DNA of 64,000 nt from Colletotrichum lupini (lineage: Eukaryota > Ascomycota > Sordariomycetes > Glomerellales > Glomerellaceae), in the NCBI RefSeq assembly GCF_023278565.1, contig NC_064672.1, forward strand, positions 3,906,001 to 3,970,000. The letters run 5' to 3'. This document shows, one piece after another, positions 24,801-36,139 of this stretch (positions are counted from its first letter, which is position 1; each line of letters begins with the position of its first letter). Below the pieces are notes generated by a model. It was not told where the DNA came from and did not search any database. It saw only the letters and a program-made list of their open reading frames with translations. A program made the translations under genes and the position numbers.

Positions 24801-25501
24801 AGACTGAGTGAGAGAGAGAGAGGCGTGAGAGAGAGCAGAAACCCACACACGATCCAGCAGAGTGATTCACCGTGGACCCGCGTCGGGATGGGCGAAGACG
24901 AGGATTTGAGAGAGGGCGAGGGGACGAGGGGTGGGAAACTTGGGAAAGGAAAGGAACCTCTGGGCTCTGTGGCTCTGTGTAGGGATCTGAGGTACTCCCG
25001 TAATAAGATAGGTAGGTACCCCTAGTCCACAGGCCAGGCGTGCAAAGTGCGGTACGAAATGCAGTGCAGATGGAAGGGAAATTGATTTCAACTGACCGGG
25101 AGTAAGTGGTAAAATGGAGCGAGGAGCCGGCCACTATGCCGTCGACTCGAGAAATGGCCGGGGGCCCGTTCTTAGCATGAACGAATGAATCCGGGGGGTG
25201 AGAGGTAGAAGGAGAGGGTACTGGTGATAGGGGCCCAATTTCGCTAATGGTTTTCGGGGGGTAGTCGTGCCTTTTTTTTTCCCTTTCCCTCTCAGTCCTT
25301 CTGCCCTTTTGCCCTTTGGCTCTGGCGGGCCAATTTGCGCTCGAAGGGTGTGTCCAAGGCAAAAGGCAAGGGGGGGTGTGATGGTGGTGGTCTGGGAGTC
25401 TCCTGGGACCCGGGGCGGCCAAAAAAGCCTAGGTAGGGGGGGGCTAGCGACCAGGGTCAGGCTGTAATGTTTGTGTGCGAGTTGTGTGCCAATGTGCGCG
25501 C

Positions 25502-25519
25502 GTGTGTGTGTGTGTGTGT
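25502..25519. repeat. (TG)n dinucleotide microsatellite
   Basis: A pure run of nine TG units, about 1.95 kb upstream of the kinase start codon. Confidence 0.9.
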
Positions 25520-28500
25520 CCAGTTGTGCCAGTATCTGTCTCTCTTTTCTTGCCCTGCGAGAGAGAGTGTGTGTCCACGGAGAAAGTGGTGTGTGTATGT
25601 GCGCGCGCGGGAGAGGTACCTGACTGGCCTGACCTGACCTGACTTGACCTGTAGGGATAGGTACGAAGTGTTAGGTATCTTTTCTCTCTCTCTCTGACAA
25701 GGTGATGAGAGACAAAACTGTACCAGCCAGAGTCCAGAGATCGAGAACCACCTCAGAGACAGACAGGTATCCGTACCTGTATCGAGAAGAGCAAGAAAAA
25801 AAAAAAAGAGGATGATGCTGTCGGCTGCAGGGTCGACTTTTGGTTTGATTATGTTCGGACGTTTGGTTGCAACTTGCGAGTGGCCGCTGTGTAGACTTTC
25901 TTCTTCCTCGTTCCTTTCTCTCCGGCGGTTGTCTCGTCTGCGCCTGGTGCTTGGATCCCTGGGGTGGAATTGAATTATTGGAAAATCAAACTTCTGCTGG
26001 TCTCGCCTCCCGCCGTCACGGTTCACGGCCTGTCTAATATGTCTGTTCCTCTCTTCCCCTCTTCCATCGTGCCCACACCAGTCGACCCGTCTCTTGTTTT
26101 GGTACGCAACTTGACATACAGACCGTCGCACGGGAAGACGACGGGGGTCACGCCGCCGCGCATGCGCAGTCGCACACCGCGCGAGTCCTTCAACCCATCT
26201 TCACTCCAATCCAGACTCATGGGACGTGAGTTGATGGGGCAGCGGGCGATGCTTGATGAACTGGCATACTGCGTAGCCCCGACTGAGTATCTCTGGCCGG
26301 GGTGGTCGGCAGTGATGGCCCAGAAACGTAGAGGTCATTGCCCGATAGAGCTTGGTATGTATCCGCTTCGAGGCAGTTGTCAACGGATACATGTTCATCA
26401 GGTAGCCCTAGACATGGGATATGCTGCAGACTTGCTGCGAGTGGCGGCATCACCAGGTACCACGACCACCACCGTAGTATCCTACGCTGCGAACGCTGCG
26501 AGAAAAGACGGAGAGCAGAAAATAACACCAGGCTGTGCCCACGAAGCAACTCTGCACATGCAAGCCCACGGCAGCAATACTGTCAGCATCATCACCATCA
26601 CCATCAGCACCAAACTCCAGAATCCCAGCCGCACCAGCCAGCAGGAATGTACCCGGAAGGGCACCAAGGAACGATACGGACAGAATGATCCGTAAAGAAT
26701 ACCTCGGCCAGTTGAAGGGAGCACGGTGCGGCCAACCAGGGTAGGAAAACGGGGAGCAAGCCGTTCACGCCGTTGGATAATGCCCCAGACGAAATTGACT
26801 CCTCTTCAACCGGCTCAACAGCGGATCAAGACACAAACTCTGGATTGGAGCAATACTTCTGTGGCGCGGGGCGCGTGCAGGAGGAACTTTGAACGAGAGG
26901 TGAGCACCTCGGCGCTGCGCAGTAATGCAAGGTGCGTGTTGTGTATGTGTTGTGTTTTGATATGCCAGCAAAACAACCATAGGACCAAACAGCTTTTGCC
27001 TAATACTGGGCCAAAGTGGTGTATATCTTGTACCTGGGGTTTTGTGTCTTGCTGCGAATCCACGACCGCATACGTTCGTTATCCGTGGACAGAGACGAGT
27101 ACCTCAGGCCAAAGTAGTGTACACCGTAACGTTCCTGACGGTACGCGCATGTAGCGTGCCACGCCCAGCAGGGCATGACGGGGAACCAGGTCCAAGAATG
27201 GAGCTCCGCGATGGGAATCCTGCAGCCTTATTCGACGGCACTGGCTGGGGCCGGCTGGGACGGGGGTTTTCGTCGTCTGGTGAATGATGTGCTCCAGGAA
27301 ACGATTGGTATTTGTGTACCTGTGTACATTTATGTGTGTGTGAGAGCGTGTGTGTGTCGTCTCGTCGCGACACGTAGAGAGTCCGGGTCGATACCAGTGT
27401 ATTCGTCGTCCATTTGGATGACGAGTATGAGAGGGAGACCCTGGGAATTGAGCAAACCTTGGAAATCTGCCGTAGGGCACCAGGAGGGGAACAATGCGGG
27501 CACATCGGCAAAGATGGGAATCATAGCGTACGGATAAAATGGTAGTGACTGATCCCCAGCCTCGTCGAGGTTGAGACGGTCATTGATCGGGACAACCCTG
27601 AACTCAAGACGTTGAACGGCCGGATCTGGGTGCAAGAAACTGGAGACCCAAAGGTGAAAAAGAAAGTGGCCTTGTCCTGCGTGCCTGCATCCCGCGTCTG
27701 CGAAAGGGAAAAGGCTGTCATCCGTGTCAGGTTGCCCGCTGTTGGATGGTACAAGTGGTTCAAGCGCATAAAGCCTCGTTTCCACTTCTCGCACAACATG
27801 GGGAGCAGGAGAAAAGGGGAACCTGGCGAGCTGCCGCGAGCTTGTTGCTCATCACCAATGCTACTACGGTATCAGGCCAAAGTTTAACCCCCTTGTCAGG
27901 TATCTTCGCCCATGCTTCTCGCGATTATATTAGCAGTATTACTTTCGAGATTCTTGTGTACATTGAATAAAAATTTGGCCATTGAGAGTCACTGCTTTGC
28001 CCTAGTCAGACCCACACTACCTGGTAGGGAGTTTAAACATACCCCTAAGGACCAAGTAGTGCCACTTGGAAGCCCTGAAAGCTAGGAAAAAGGGTCTCTT
28101 GGTGGCGGGAGTGATCGGAGGGGTCCAGGCCCAAGTTCCTAAAGATGTCGGGGCAAAGGACCACTGTGTTGCCAGTGTGTCTTTTCGTCGTCTCCATCTG
28201 GCTAATTGTCAATTCAATCCATGAAACCGAGCTCAAAATGGTGTTTCTAGTAGTGGTGGATGGACTGAAGCATCACCATCACATCACACCTCTGAATGAG
28301 AAAAAAGATTAAAAAGAAAAAGGGGCCGCAAGCTCGGGGAAGGTGGAAAGTGGATGCAGCTCATGTCCATCCGTTTGGTCACTTTTGGTCACCTTGGTGT
28401 GAGCTCAGGCACAGTACGTACCTGACTTCTAGCCGGTAGCTCAGGTACGTATCCTTGTCCTCTTCCACAACCTCACCTCGTGATTTACCTCCCACGCCTC

Positions 28501-29907
28501 CATACCTTATCTGGATACATAGGATGTATCTCGGTGAGCTAGGTGAACGTTTGGTTCCATCGGTACGTATCTGTACTGAGGCGCTTCATTCGGCAACGCG
28601 ACATCGACGCGAATGAACCAAAACCGGGGCCTGGCAGGACGTGATGAGTTCGAGCCCGCAGCTGTACTGTGATGTCTACGAGCCAGGTCAGCGGTGTGCG
28701 CTTGTGTAGCAGCTTCGACCGTATGGGTAGGTACCTGCCGCCTACCTATGTAGTCATAGGACAGCTGCCGCGTTCCTCTCTCACTATTCCTTTCCCTCGG
28801 GTCTCCAAGTTTGACAGCAGCAGCCAGCTCATCGTGTGGTGTGCAGCAAGCGGCACCGGCTGGCAGAACGAGTGCGAAAGAGGTAAGAAGCAAGGGGACG
28901 ATGGGAAATTGTCCACGCCAACCAGTAGACCAGCCGGGGGGCCGGGAGGCGCCACGTTAGGGCCCAAACGCTAACCTCGAAGGCTGCCCGAGACTGACTG
29001 GCAGGCATGTTGGGCCTCACGCCTGGATTGTCACCGCGGGCGGTATCCGTACCACCATGTCGCTTTTTCAGAACACAAAATAGAAGACGGCCAGCTTTGT
29101 GCATACATAGCGCCTCCGATGGATCTGGCGCGACCTTGGCTGCTCGCACAAGCCCCCGAAACAGCAGGCAAACGCCGGCTAGGGCCATTTATGCCAGGCC
29201 CGTGTGTCCAACTACGCAGTACGCTGTCAAGCATCCCAGCGTCGCGATGTTCAGGTACCGAAGCACATCTTTCCCATTTGGCTGTGTGGGAGGTACGTGG
29301 TACCTGGCCCGCCTTGCATTGGTGGATTACTGCCGCATCAACGCCGTCGGCATCATTGAATACTACTAGTTGGCAATGCCAGGGGCAGAGAAGGCGAATG
29401 GAAGCATCCGAATGGTGGGGAGAGCTGATGATCCGGCCAAGTAACTCAAAGATGAGCCTTAGGTAGCGACGGGCCTATCGCGGTAGCCGTGAAATAAACC
29501 GTTGATGAAGCGCGGTAGCTCGTAGAATACGGGTAGGTGTGGCAATGCGTACGAGTTCCATTCTCAAATCTGCAAATTTCATCACCACCTCGGGTGGGAT
29601 TGGGAAATGCAAACACCCACCCTGCATGCTGGGAATTGTGCAGGTGTTTCTCATCGTTTCATGTCTCGCCGTTGAGCCCTAGACGCTGAGTTAATAAGCC
29701 TCTGAATCGGCCGACACAATCATATAACTTAATCCACACGCTACTAGTACAGAAGCAGAGTAAAATCCAAACGTCCTCAAGCCTCAACTCAAGCCAGCGG
29801 TGCGGAGTATCGAGTATCCATATGGTGTGTTACGGAGTACTGTTCGTACCAACATGCTTTATGGGCATCCGCCATGTGCCCTTGTTCGTCGCTGGCTCGT
29901 TTGCCTG

Positions 29908-29921
29908 CCCCCCCCCCCCCC
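29908..29921. repeat. Poly-C run (14 nt)
   Basis: Homopolymer C tract in noncoding DNA; such runs are prone to length variation and assembly error. Confidence 0.9.
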
Positions 29922-31474
29922 AAGTGCTACCTTAGCTCGGGGCCTGCGGAACGGGCCTGAAGAGCCTTCCTGCTTGCCTGGAACTGTTTCTTGATTTGCT
30001 CGTGGTGAAAATGAGGATGGAGTATCAGTGATGCCGCCGAAGGGGGTCTGGGTCTCGTCAAACTGCCTATTATGTCATCTTGCGAACAAGCTACTCCAGA
30101 GACATACACTCATATCCGATCTTCAGAGACGCCGTGACATCAGCCGAAACCATACTGCGTAGGTAGCCAGCAATTGACTATCTCCTCCTTCTCTTGGACC
30201 TCTTCTCCGATAGACAATAGAGGCGACGTCGGCGGGGTTGGGATTGTCGGTGCGAACCTGATCCTGTAGCCAGAAGCGCGTCAGTGTGGGCACGTCCATA
30301 AGTCAGGAACAAGAAAAACCAGGCACAGGGGAGCAAAAAACGTGGAGGCAGCCCACCTGGTAGGCTGGCGCTCGACATTGATGTGCGAATGGGCGAGCCC
30401 AGATTCCCAGCAGCCTGGTGTTGACTTTGGTGACCCAGGAGAAATGATGAAACACGGCGGGAAGGTTGCGGGAAAGGGAATCAGGAGGGGAGCATCCGTA
30501 CCTGCCTGCCTCCTGCCTCAGAGAGACTGGATGTCGGATGATGACATGTCGCGCTGGGCGCAGAGGGAAAGAATGCAGGTGGAGGGCGCTTCCTGCCTTC
30601 CTGCCGGCTCTAGCCCAGAAAAGGCAGGGAGCTACATGAGCACTGTACCTGCTTCCGCGGTGATGAACTTCAGGACCTTCCTCCGTGGCATTCGGGGGTC
30701 TTTTTGACGCAGAACTGAGAGCACTTTGCCAATCCTTCGTTGATTAAGGTATCGAGAGGAAGAAAAAGGTAGCTCCCCTGACGTATGCACTTTTGCACTT
30801 ACAATTTGCTATAGCACGATGCATGGCGCCAGCAGGTGACGTTGCAGTGCTGCTATTAACTCGCCGTCCAACGTTCAGCAACTCTCCGATGAAGCCACCA
30901 ACTTACAAAAGTCTGTCGATGTAGGATGACTCGCTCGGCTGATTTCTCCTCCGCCGTAATACCCAATTACCAGACACTTGGGTCAGAAGTCGACCACGGG
31001 CTTATGATGGCGCACATCGCCAACCGGCCGAGGCAACAAGGGGTCGCCAACCAGAACAGGGCGCCCTGTTCAGCGTGCCTCGAAGCTCTCGATCAAGCTC
31101 GACCCGAACACGGGGAGCCGGAACTGACAATTGAACTTTTCTTTGCCCACCTCTCTTCAGTCTTCCCTCGCCTACGTATCCGTACTGGGACTCTGGGACT
31201 CTGGAACCTAGGGAACTTGTGATGCTTTGGGAAAGCTCACCGGTGACCATGCCAACGAACGGAGCTCATGGGGCAAAGAGGCCCTCTTCCCGTTCGTTCT
31301 AAACCATCAGCTTGTCGCAATGAGACAATCAGTGGAGATGCCCAAACCGAATGACACACTGCAATCCGCCGCAACCTGCCGAGAAAAAAATGATCGATAC
31401 TATTGCTTGGGCCCATAGTATGGAAAACGTCTGGAACATGTAGGCGTATGCGCCGTCTCTAACAGGAGCCAAGG

Positions 31475-31489
31475 CCCCCCCCCCCCCCC
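31475..31489. repeat. Poly-C run (15 nt)
   Basis: Second long C homopolymer, 1.55 kb from the first, in noncoding DNA. Confidence 0.9.
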
Positions 31490-32303
31490 GCCCCTGATTG
31501 CCTCCGTTACCATCAACCGTATGTGAGATTCCTGCCTCTACAGAGTCGAAAGACTATCAGGACGTTTGGTTGCTTGAGATGGTTTGCCGCCTTGCCGCAG
31601 GCGCACTGCGGTGCGCACGCGGGTGCGTACACTATCGTCGCTGCGTCTATGCAACTGTCACTGCGATTGACACCGCGCCAAGTCTCAGGAACATGCGGCC
31701 AAAGCAACAGACTCATGGCACGGAGGATACGACGACGACAGCGACGTTGGTGAAGCAAACAAGTTGAACACCGACCGAGCACGTCGCAATGCGACACTGA
31801 CCGGTGTCACCTCACTTCGACTCGACGTCGTCGTCTCGAGACGTGTCTTTGGCCTCCCTACCCAAGGAAATGATGTTTGTCAAACCCCCGCCCAACGAGT
31901 ATCTTATTTCATAGTTTTCCCCTCCCCCTCCCCCTCCTCACAATTCCACGGGCCTTTCCGTTAGATTGGCAGCTAGAGAGGACCAGAGGGACCAGAGGGG
32001 ACCGTCATCCTTGGAAGGGGACTTTGATGAGGAAAGACGCTGATCGACGAGCTACGGAGGAACGTTGGGCACCACGCACCCGGGGCAATTTGAGAACGAC
32101 CAGATCTGTGCTCACTGCCCGTTAGACCAGGCGTTCGACCAGGGGTATGACCGGGCTACGATCCACTTGTTGCATAAAACGTTGTGCATGGGTATGAAGC
32201 TCGCGATGATGGATATTCTTATAGCTGATCTTTGTTCACATGTGTTTAACTGAATATCCCCGATAAAGGATACTCGGACCGTGAGTCTCTATCACAATTC
32301 ACC

Positions 32304-32815
32304 TCACGCAGTCTTACATGCTATGGTTTGCTGATAGATTGGGTATTTGGTGGTTTTCAAGGGCTTTGACCCTACAAGTGAGAGACACATACCATACGCT
32401 ATCTGTATAGAGCTGAGAGAGAAATGAAATGCGATGTCAATGATATCAAGATAGCGATGCACCATCTGACCTAGTTCCAGATCCTCACCGCTGCTTGGAG
32501 AGTCATACCGACTTCCTGCGGGGAAATGATGATTTGAGGAAATCCACATATCTGCACATGTCGAGATTTTCATAGTCACTGACTCAAGGATCCTTCTTTC
32601 CACAGGTGGGAGGTATTTGCCGGCATGGAAAATGTAAGTGCCTAGTTCCATCATGTCCAGTTGGCGGAGAACGGCCCGAGAATGTAAAGCCTCGTTCCGC
32701 CCAAGAAACCAGCAAACGAAACAGTAGCGTTTGCCTGTGTCTCTTGTCTCTGACGGAAGATAAGGAACCGGAAGATGGGTGGGTGGCTCATGCAGACTCA
32801 ACCTCATTGACAAAA
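32304..32815 (-). CDS. Doubtful hypothetical ORF, function unknown
   Basis: A minus-strand frame is open from 32975 to 32304 (223 codons), unusually long for a region that is not GC-rich. The upstream end starts with a TTG, so a first in-frame ATG near 32815 (MRLSLHEPP) is used here. The translation looks protein-like, with acidic and aromatic stretches such as SGEDLELGQMVHRYLDIIDI. A GTATGT donor-like site follows the IQIAYG codons near 32393, so the true 3' end may lie in another exon. No family is recognised. It may be a fragment of a decayed gene. Confidence 0.3.
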
Positions 32816-32975
32816 ACCAGATATCGCGAGGGCTGTTACCACCTGGGGTGGTCTCCGGGCGTGTCTTAATCCAATGCTCTCTTACCCACCAACTCCATCT
32901 ACGTACCTTACTATCGAAGGGGATCCGAACGAGAGTCAAATCTAAGTCTGATGCAACAAAGTATAGTATAAACAA

Positions 32976-34018
32976 CGCCCTTGAGTACCTGCTTAGTATT
33001 TGAATCGATCTATACTAAGTAGGGTATACTGTTAGAGAAAGTTGACTATATCAACGATTGCTTGACATTGAGGCTCGCAGTTGGCAATGATGGCGACTGA
33101 AGTATGACTGCCTCCCCAGCTTCTCATCGCCAGCTCCATCAGTCCCTACGTTTCAGTGCCACCAACTTACACCGCATGCGGCCAGAGTTGGGGTGCACCC
33201 TCACGGGTTCCGTGTCCTCCAGCTTATCTCCTAAGGCCTAGTAGCACATGCACCACGTGGCTACCGTCACTGGACCTACCCTTTTCAGCCTACAACCACA
33301 TCGGGCTTTCGGAATGCATCGGTTGAACCGGTAGGAGGGTGAAATCCCTCAAGATGCAGGCTGACCGGAGTAACGGTTCACGGGAGCCAACAAAGAGGTC
33401 CACTACTGCGGAGAGAAGGGTTCGACAAGAACGCCATGAGCGCCCTGTGGGAGCACGAGGAACGCTGATACGGAGCCTTATCCGGGGCGTAGGTACCTAC
33501 AACCTGCCGCACATGCCGCTCCCACCGCGTGGTAGAAAGCACCGATAATCGGCCCCACTTATTCATTCCTTCTGAAGGTTTGCGACTGTTGGAGGAATTT
33601 TTTTTCTGCTCCTACCCCAATTGCTTTTCGCCGACGACATTTGTCGAAAATATTTTTCTTCCTTCTTGGAGCCTCACCGTTCCCTCGTCGAAGTACGAGC
33701 GCCAATCCATTTTCTCTCGAAGAGGCCGGCTTGCTTCGTCCCGAAGATCTCGTGTTGCCTCGTTCCCCCGACTCTCTTTTCCCTAAGTCCGAAACACGAA
33801 GAAAACACGGCGTGGACCCTGTCCAACTAAAAAAAAAAATACCCCGCCATCGGATACCCCGCCACCACCCACGACCGAAGCTATCTCGAACACCAACACC
33901 CATAACTACGCTGGTTCCTTCTGCGCAAACGTTTGCCAAGCTTCCTGGAACGCGGAAGCATTGGATAGACCTCGGGAATCACTGATCTCCTGCAAGATAC
34001 CGCAAAGAGCAAGGCAAG
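32976..34018. other. ADE4 upstream region
   Basis: No gene is seen. It contains a CCACGTGG palindrome (33253-33260) and a nested inverted repeat at 33315-33358, then a T-rich leader with a poly-A stretch near 33829 before the ADE4 start codon. Confidence 0.5.
33253..33260. promoter_or_regulatory. CACGTG E-box palindrome upstream of ADE4
   Basis: CCACGTGG is a perfect palindrome containing CACGTG, the core bound by fungal bHLH factors of the Pho4/Cbf1 type. It is about 760 nt upstream of the ADE4 start; binding is inference. Confidence 0.35.
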
Positions 34019-35942
34019 ATGTGTGGAATTCTTGGAATCTGCATGGGTCATTATGACCGGGATGAAGACAACTGCGACGCTGCGCAGGACATCCATGAAG
34101 CCATGTACCTTCTTCAGCACCGCGGCCAAGACGCCTGCGGTATTGCGACTAGGTAAGAGAACCTCAAGGACACCTAGCCAATTACAGGCTTTGGCTGACA
34201 CCAGCAGTTCTTATGGAGGACGAATCTTCATGAACAAGGATTCTGGCATGGCAGCGACCGTCTTTAAGGACGGCAAGAGGGTCATTGACTTGCCTGGATG
34301 GATGGGCATTGGTCACCTTCGCTACCCTACCTGGGGAAGCAGTGGACGTGCTGAAGGTCAGAACAAAGCTGTGCTGGTGACACCTCACGGCCTTTGAGAG
34401 GCTAACGCAGATCACAGCTCAACCGTTCTACGTCAACAGCCCGTATGGAATCTGCCTGTCGCACAATGGCAACCTGACCAATGCTGCCGAGCTCCGTGCC
34501 TTCCTGGACAAGGACGCTCACAGGCATATCAACACCAGCAGTGACAGTGAGCTGATGCTGTCTGTCTTTGCCAACGAGCTTAATGAGACTGGAAAGGCGC
34601 GTATCAACGAGACAGATCTGTTCAGTGCGCTTGAGCGCACTTACAAGCGCATTCAGGGTGCCTGGGCTAGCGTCATCATGGTTGCTGGCTATGGTGTGGT
34701 TGCGTTCAGAGACCCTGATGGTATCCGTCCTTTGGTTTGGGGTTCTCGCAAGTCGACTCCTAACCCTGATGACGACGCTTACGACTACATGGTTGCGTCG
34801 GAGTCGATTGCTTTGCGCCAGCTGGGCTTCAAGAACATCACCGATGTCTTGCCTGGACAGGCTGTTCTCTTCAAGAAGGGCTGCCCTCCTGTTTTCCACC
34901 AGATTCAGGAGCCGGCTTCATACAGCCCTGACATCTTTGAATACGGTAAGAAGCTACAATCTTGGAAATGATGCTGGGACTTGCTGACGTAGTCAAGTGT
35001 ACTTTGCAAGGCCTGACAGTGTCATTGATGGAATCAGTGTCCATGAGTCCCGCAACCGCCAGGGTATCAAGTTGGCTGACAATATCATCGCTCGGCTGGG
35101 CGAGGAGGCCGTTAAGGATATCGATGTTGTCATCCCTATCCCCGAGACTTCCAACACGGCTGCTGCAGCTTTGGCAGAGCGACTCAGGAAGCCCTATTCC
35201 ATGGGTTTCGTCAAGAACCGTTACGTCTTCAGAACTTTCATCATGCCTGGACAGCAGATGCGGCAAAAGAGCGTTCGCCGCAAGCTCAGCACCATTGATT
35301 CCGAGTTCAAGGGCAAGACCGTGCTTCTTGTTGATGACTCGGTGGTTCGCGGAACGACTAGCCGGGAGATCGTCACCATGGCGCGTGAGGCCGGAGCTCG
35401 CAAGGTCATCTTCAGCTCGTGCTCGCCCGAGGTCATCCACCCTCATGTCCACGGCATTGACTTGGCATCGCAAAAGGATCTGATTGCTCATGGACGCACC
35501 AACGCCGAAATCGCCGAGCAAATCGGTGCTGATGACATCATCTACCAGACGGTCGAGGATCTCGTGGCCTCATGCGCCGAGCTTTCTCCTCGTGACCCCA
35601 AGACGCAGACTTTCGAGATCGGCGTTTTCAGCGGTTGCTATGTCACCCCTGTTTCTGAGGCCTACCTGGAGCAGCTCGACGATGCCCGCAACAGCGGCAG
35701 AAAGCGTAAGGCGCTTGTTGCCAGCAGCGGCCCCGTGAATACCGGCCCCGCGGACTCTGCGGAAACTCCTGCTGCTAAAATCGCCAAGACCAATGGCTTG
35801 GCGGCCCGGACACGAGCTGACCCGCAGTCCCCGGGAAACCCTGCGGACATTGGGTATGTACATCGAACATGCACTATGGGGACTGTTGACTGACTAAACG
35901 GCTTGCAGCATCCACAACGCAGCTCATGAGGGGGGGAACTAG
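34019..35942 (+). CDS. ADE4: Amidophosphoribosyltransferase (glutamine PRPP amidotransferase)
   Basis: Five exons: 34019-34152, 34205-34356, 34418-34945, 34998-35853 and 35909-35942, giving 567 aa. Exon 2 could start three bases later, at 34208, because of a tandem CAG acceptor. The enzyme makes 5-phosphoribosylamine from PRPP and glutamine, the committed step of de novo purine synthesis, in the cytosol. The protein starts MCGILGI, so Cys2 becomes the N-terminal nucleophile of the class II glutaminase domain after Met removal. [14 protein letters not shown] and [11 protein letters not shown] are further glutaminase motifs. The C-terminal phosphoribosyltransferase domain has the PRPP loop [18 protein letters not shown] and the flexible-loop segment [23 protein letters not shown] Lys/Ala/Ser-rich C-terminal tail extends past the domain, as in other ascomycetes. 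The last exon codes only about 11 residues. Confidence 0.96.
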
Positions 35943-36121
35943 ACGATTCAAAGATGCTCACGCAACTATTCAGAGAAAGGCCAGAAATGGGGTATACAGA
36001 AAATCAAAAATTCAAGAGAGGCGTTGGGGAGGGATTGGTATTTTGGAACTACATTGCATTCATCTCTGAGGTTTATTACTCAGGCTTGGAGTTGGGTACT
36101 TGATTTGGTACTCGGCTGGTA

Positions 36122-36139
36122 AGAGAGAGAGAGAGAGAG
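36122..36139. repeat. (GA)n microsatellite downstream of ADE4
   Basis: Run of AG dinucleotides about 180 nt after the ADE4 stop codon. Confidence 0.85.

Larger units (their letters stand above)
23553..32394. other. Long gene-poor region including the kinase leader
   Basis: About 8.8 kb with no convincing gene. From 23553 to about 25450 the minus strand is pyrimidine-rich and probably forms the promoter and leader of the Ime2-type kinase; it holds GGT and TG microsatellites and a GGTACC palindrome cluster. The remainder (25.5-32.4 kb) has mixed composition, two long C runs (29908-29921, 31475-31489) and only short unsupported ORFs, for example 27330-27794 minus and 30926-31222 plus. No transposon coding remnants, terminal repeats or AT-rich RIP-like blocks were recognised. 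Confidence 0.5.

Noticed and set aside
24094..25422. 442-codon minus-strand ORF upstream of the kinase
   Set aside because: Ser/Pro/Thr/Leu low-complexity translation of pyrimidine-rich leader sequence; no domain and many microsatellite-derived stretches.
27330..27794. 154-codon minus-strand ORF
   Set aside because: Begins with TTG, overlaps a CA/TG-rich segment, and has no recognisable motif.
25450..33500. Relict transposon or RIP-mutated block
   Set aside because: No reverse transcriptase, transposase or integrase motif, no long terminal repeats, and no strongly AT-rich stretch were found by eye.
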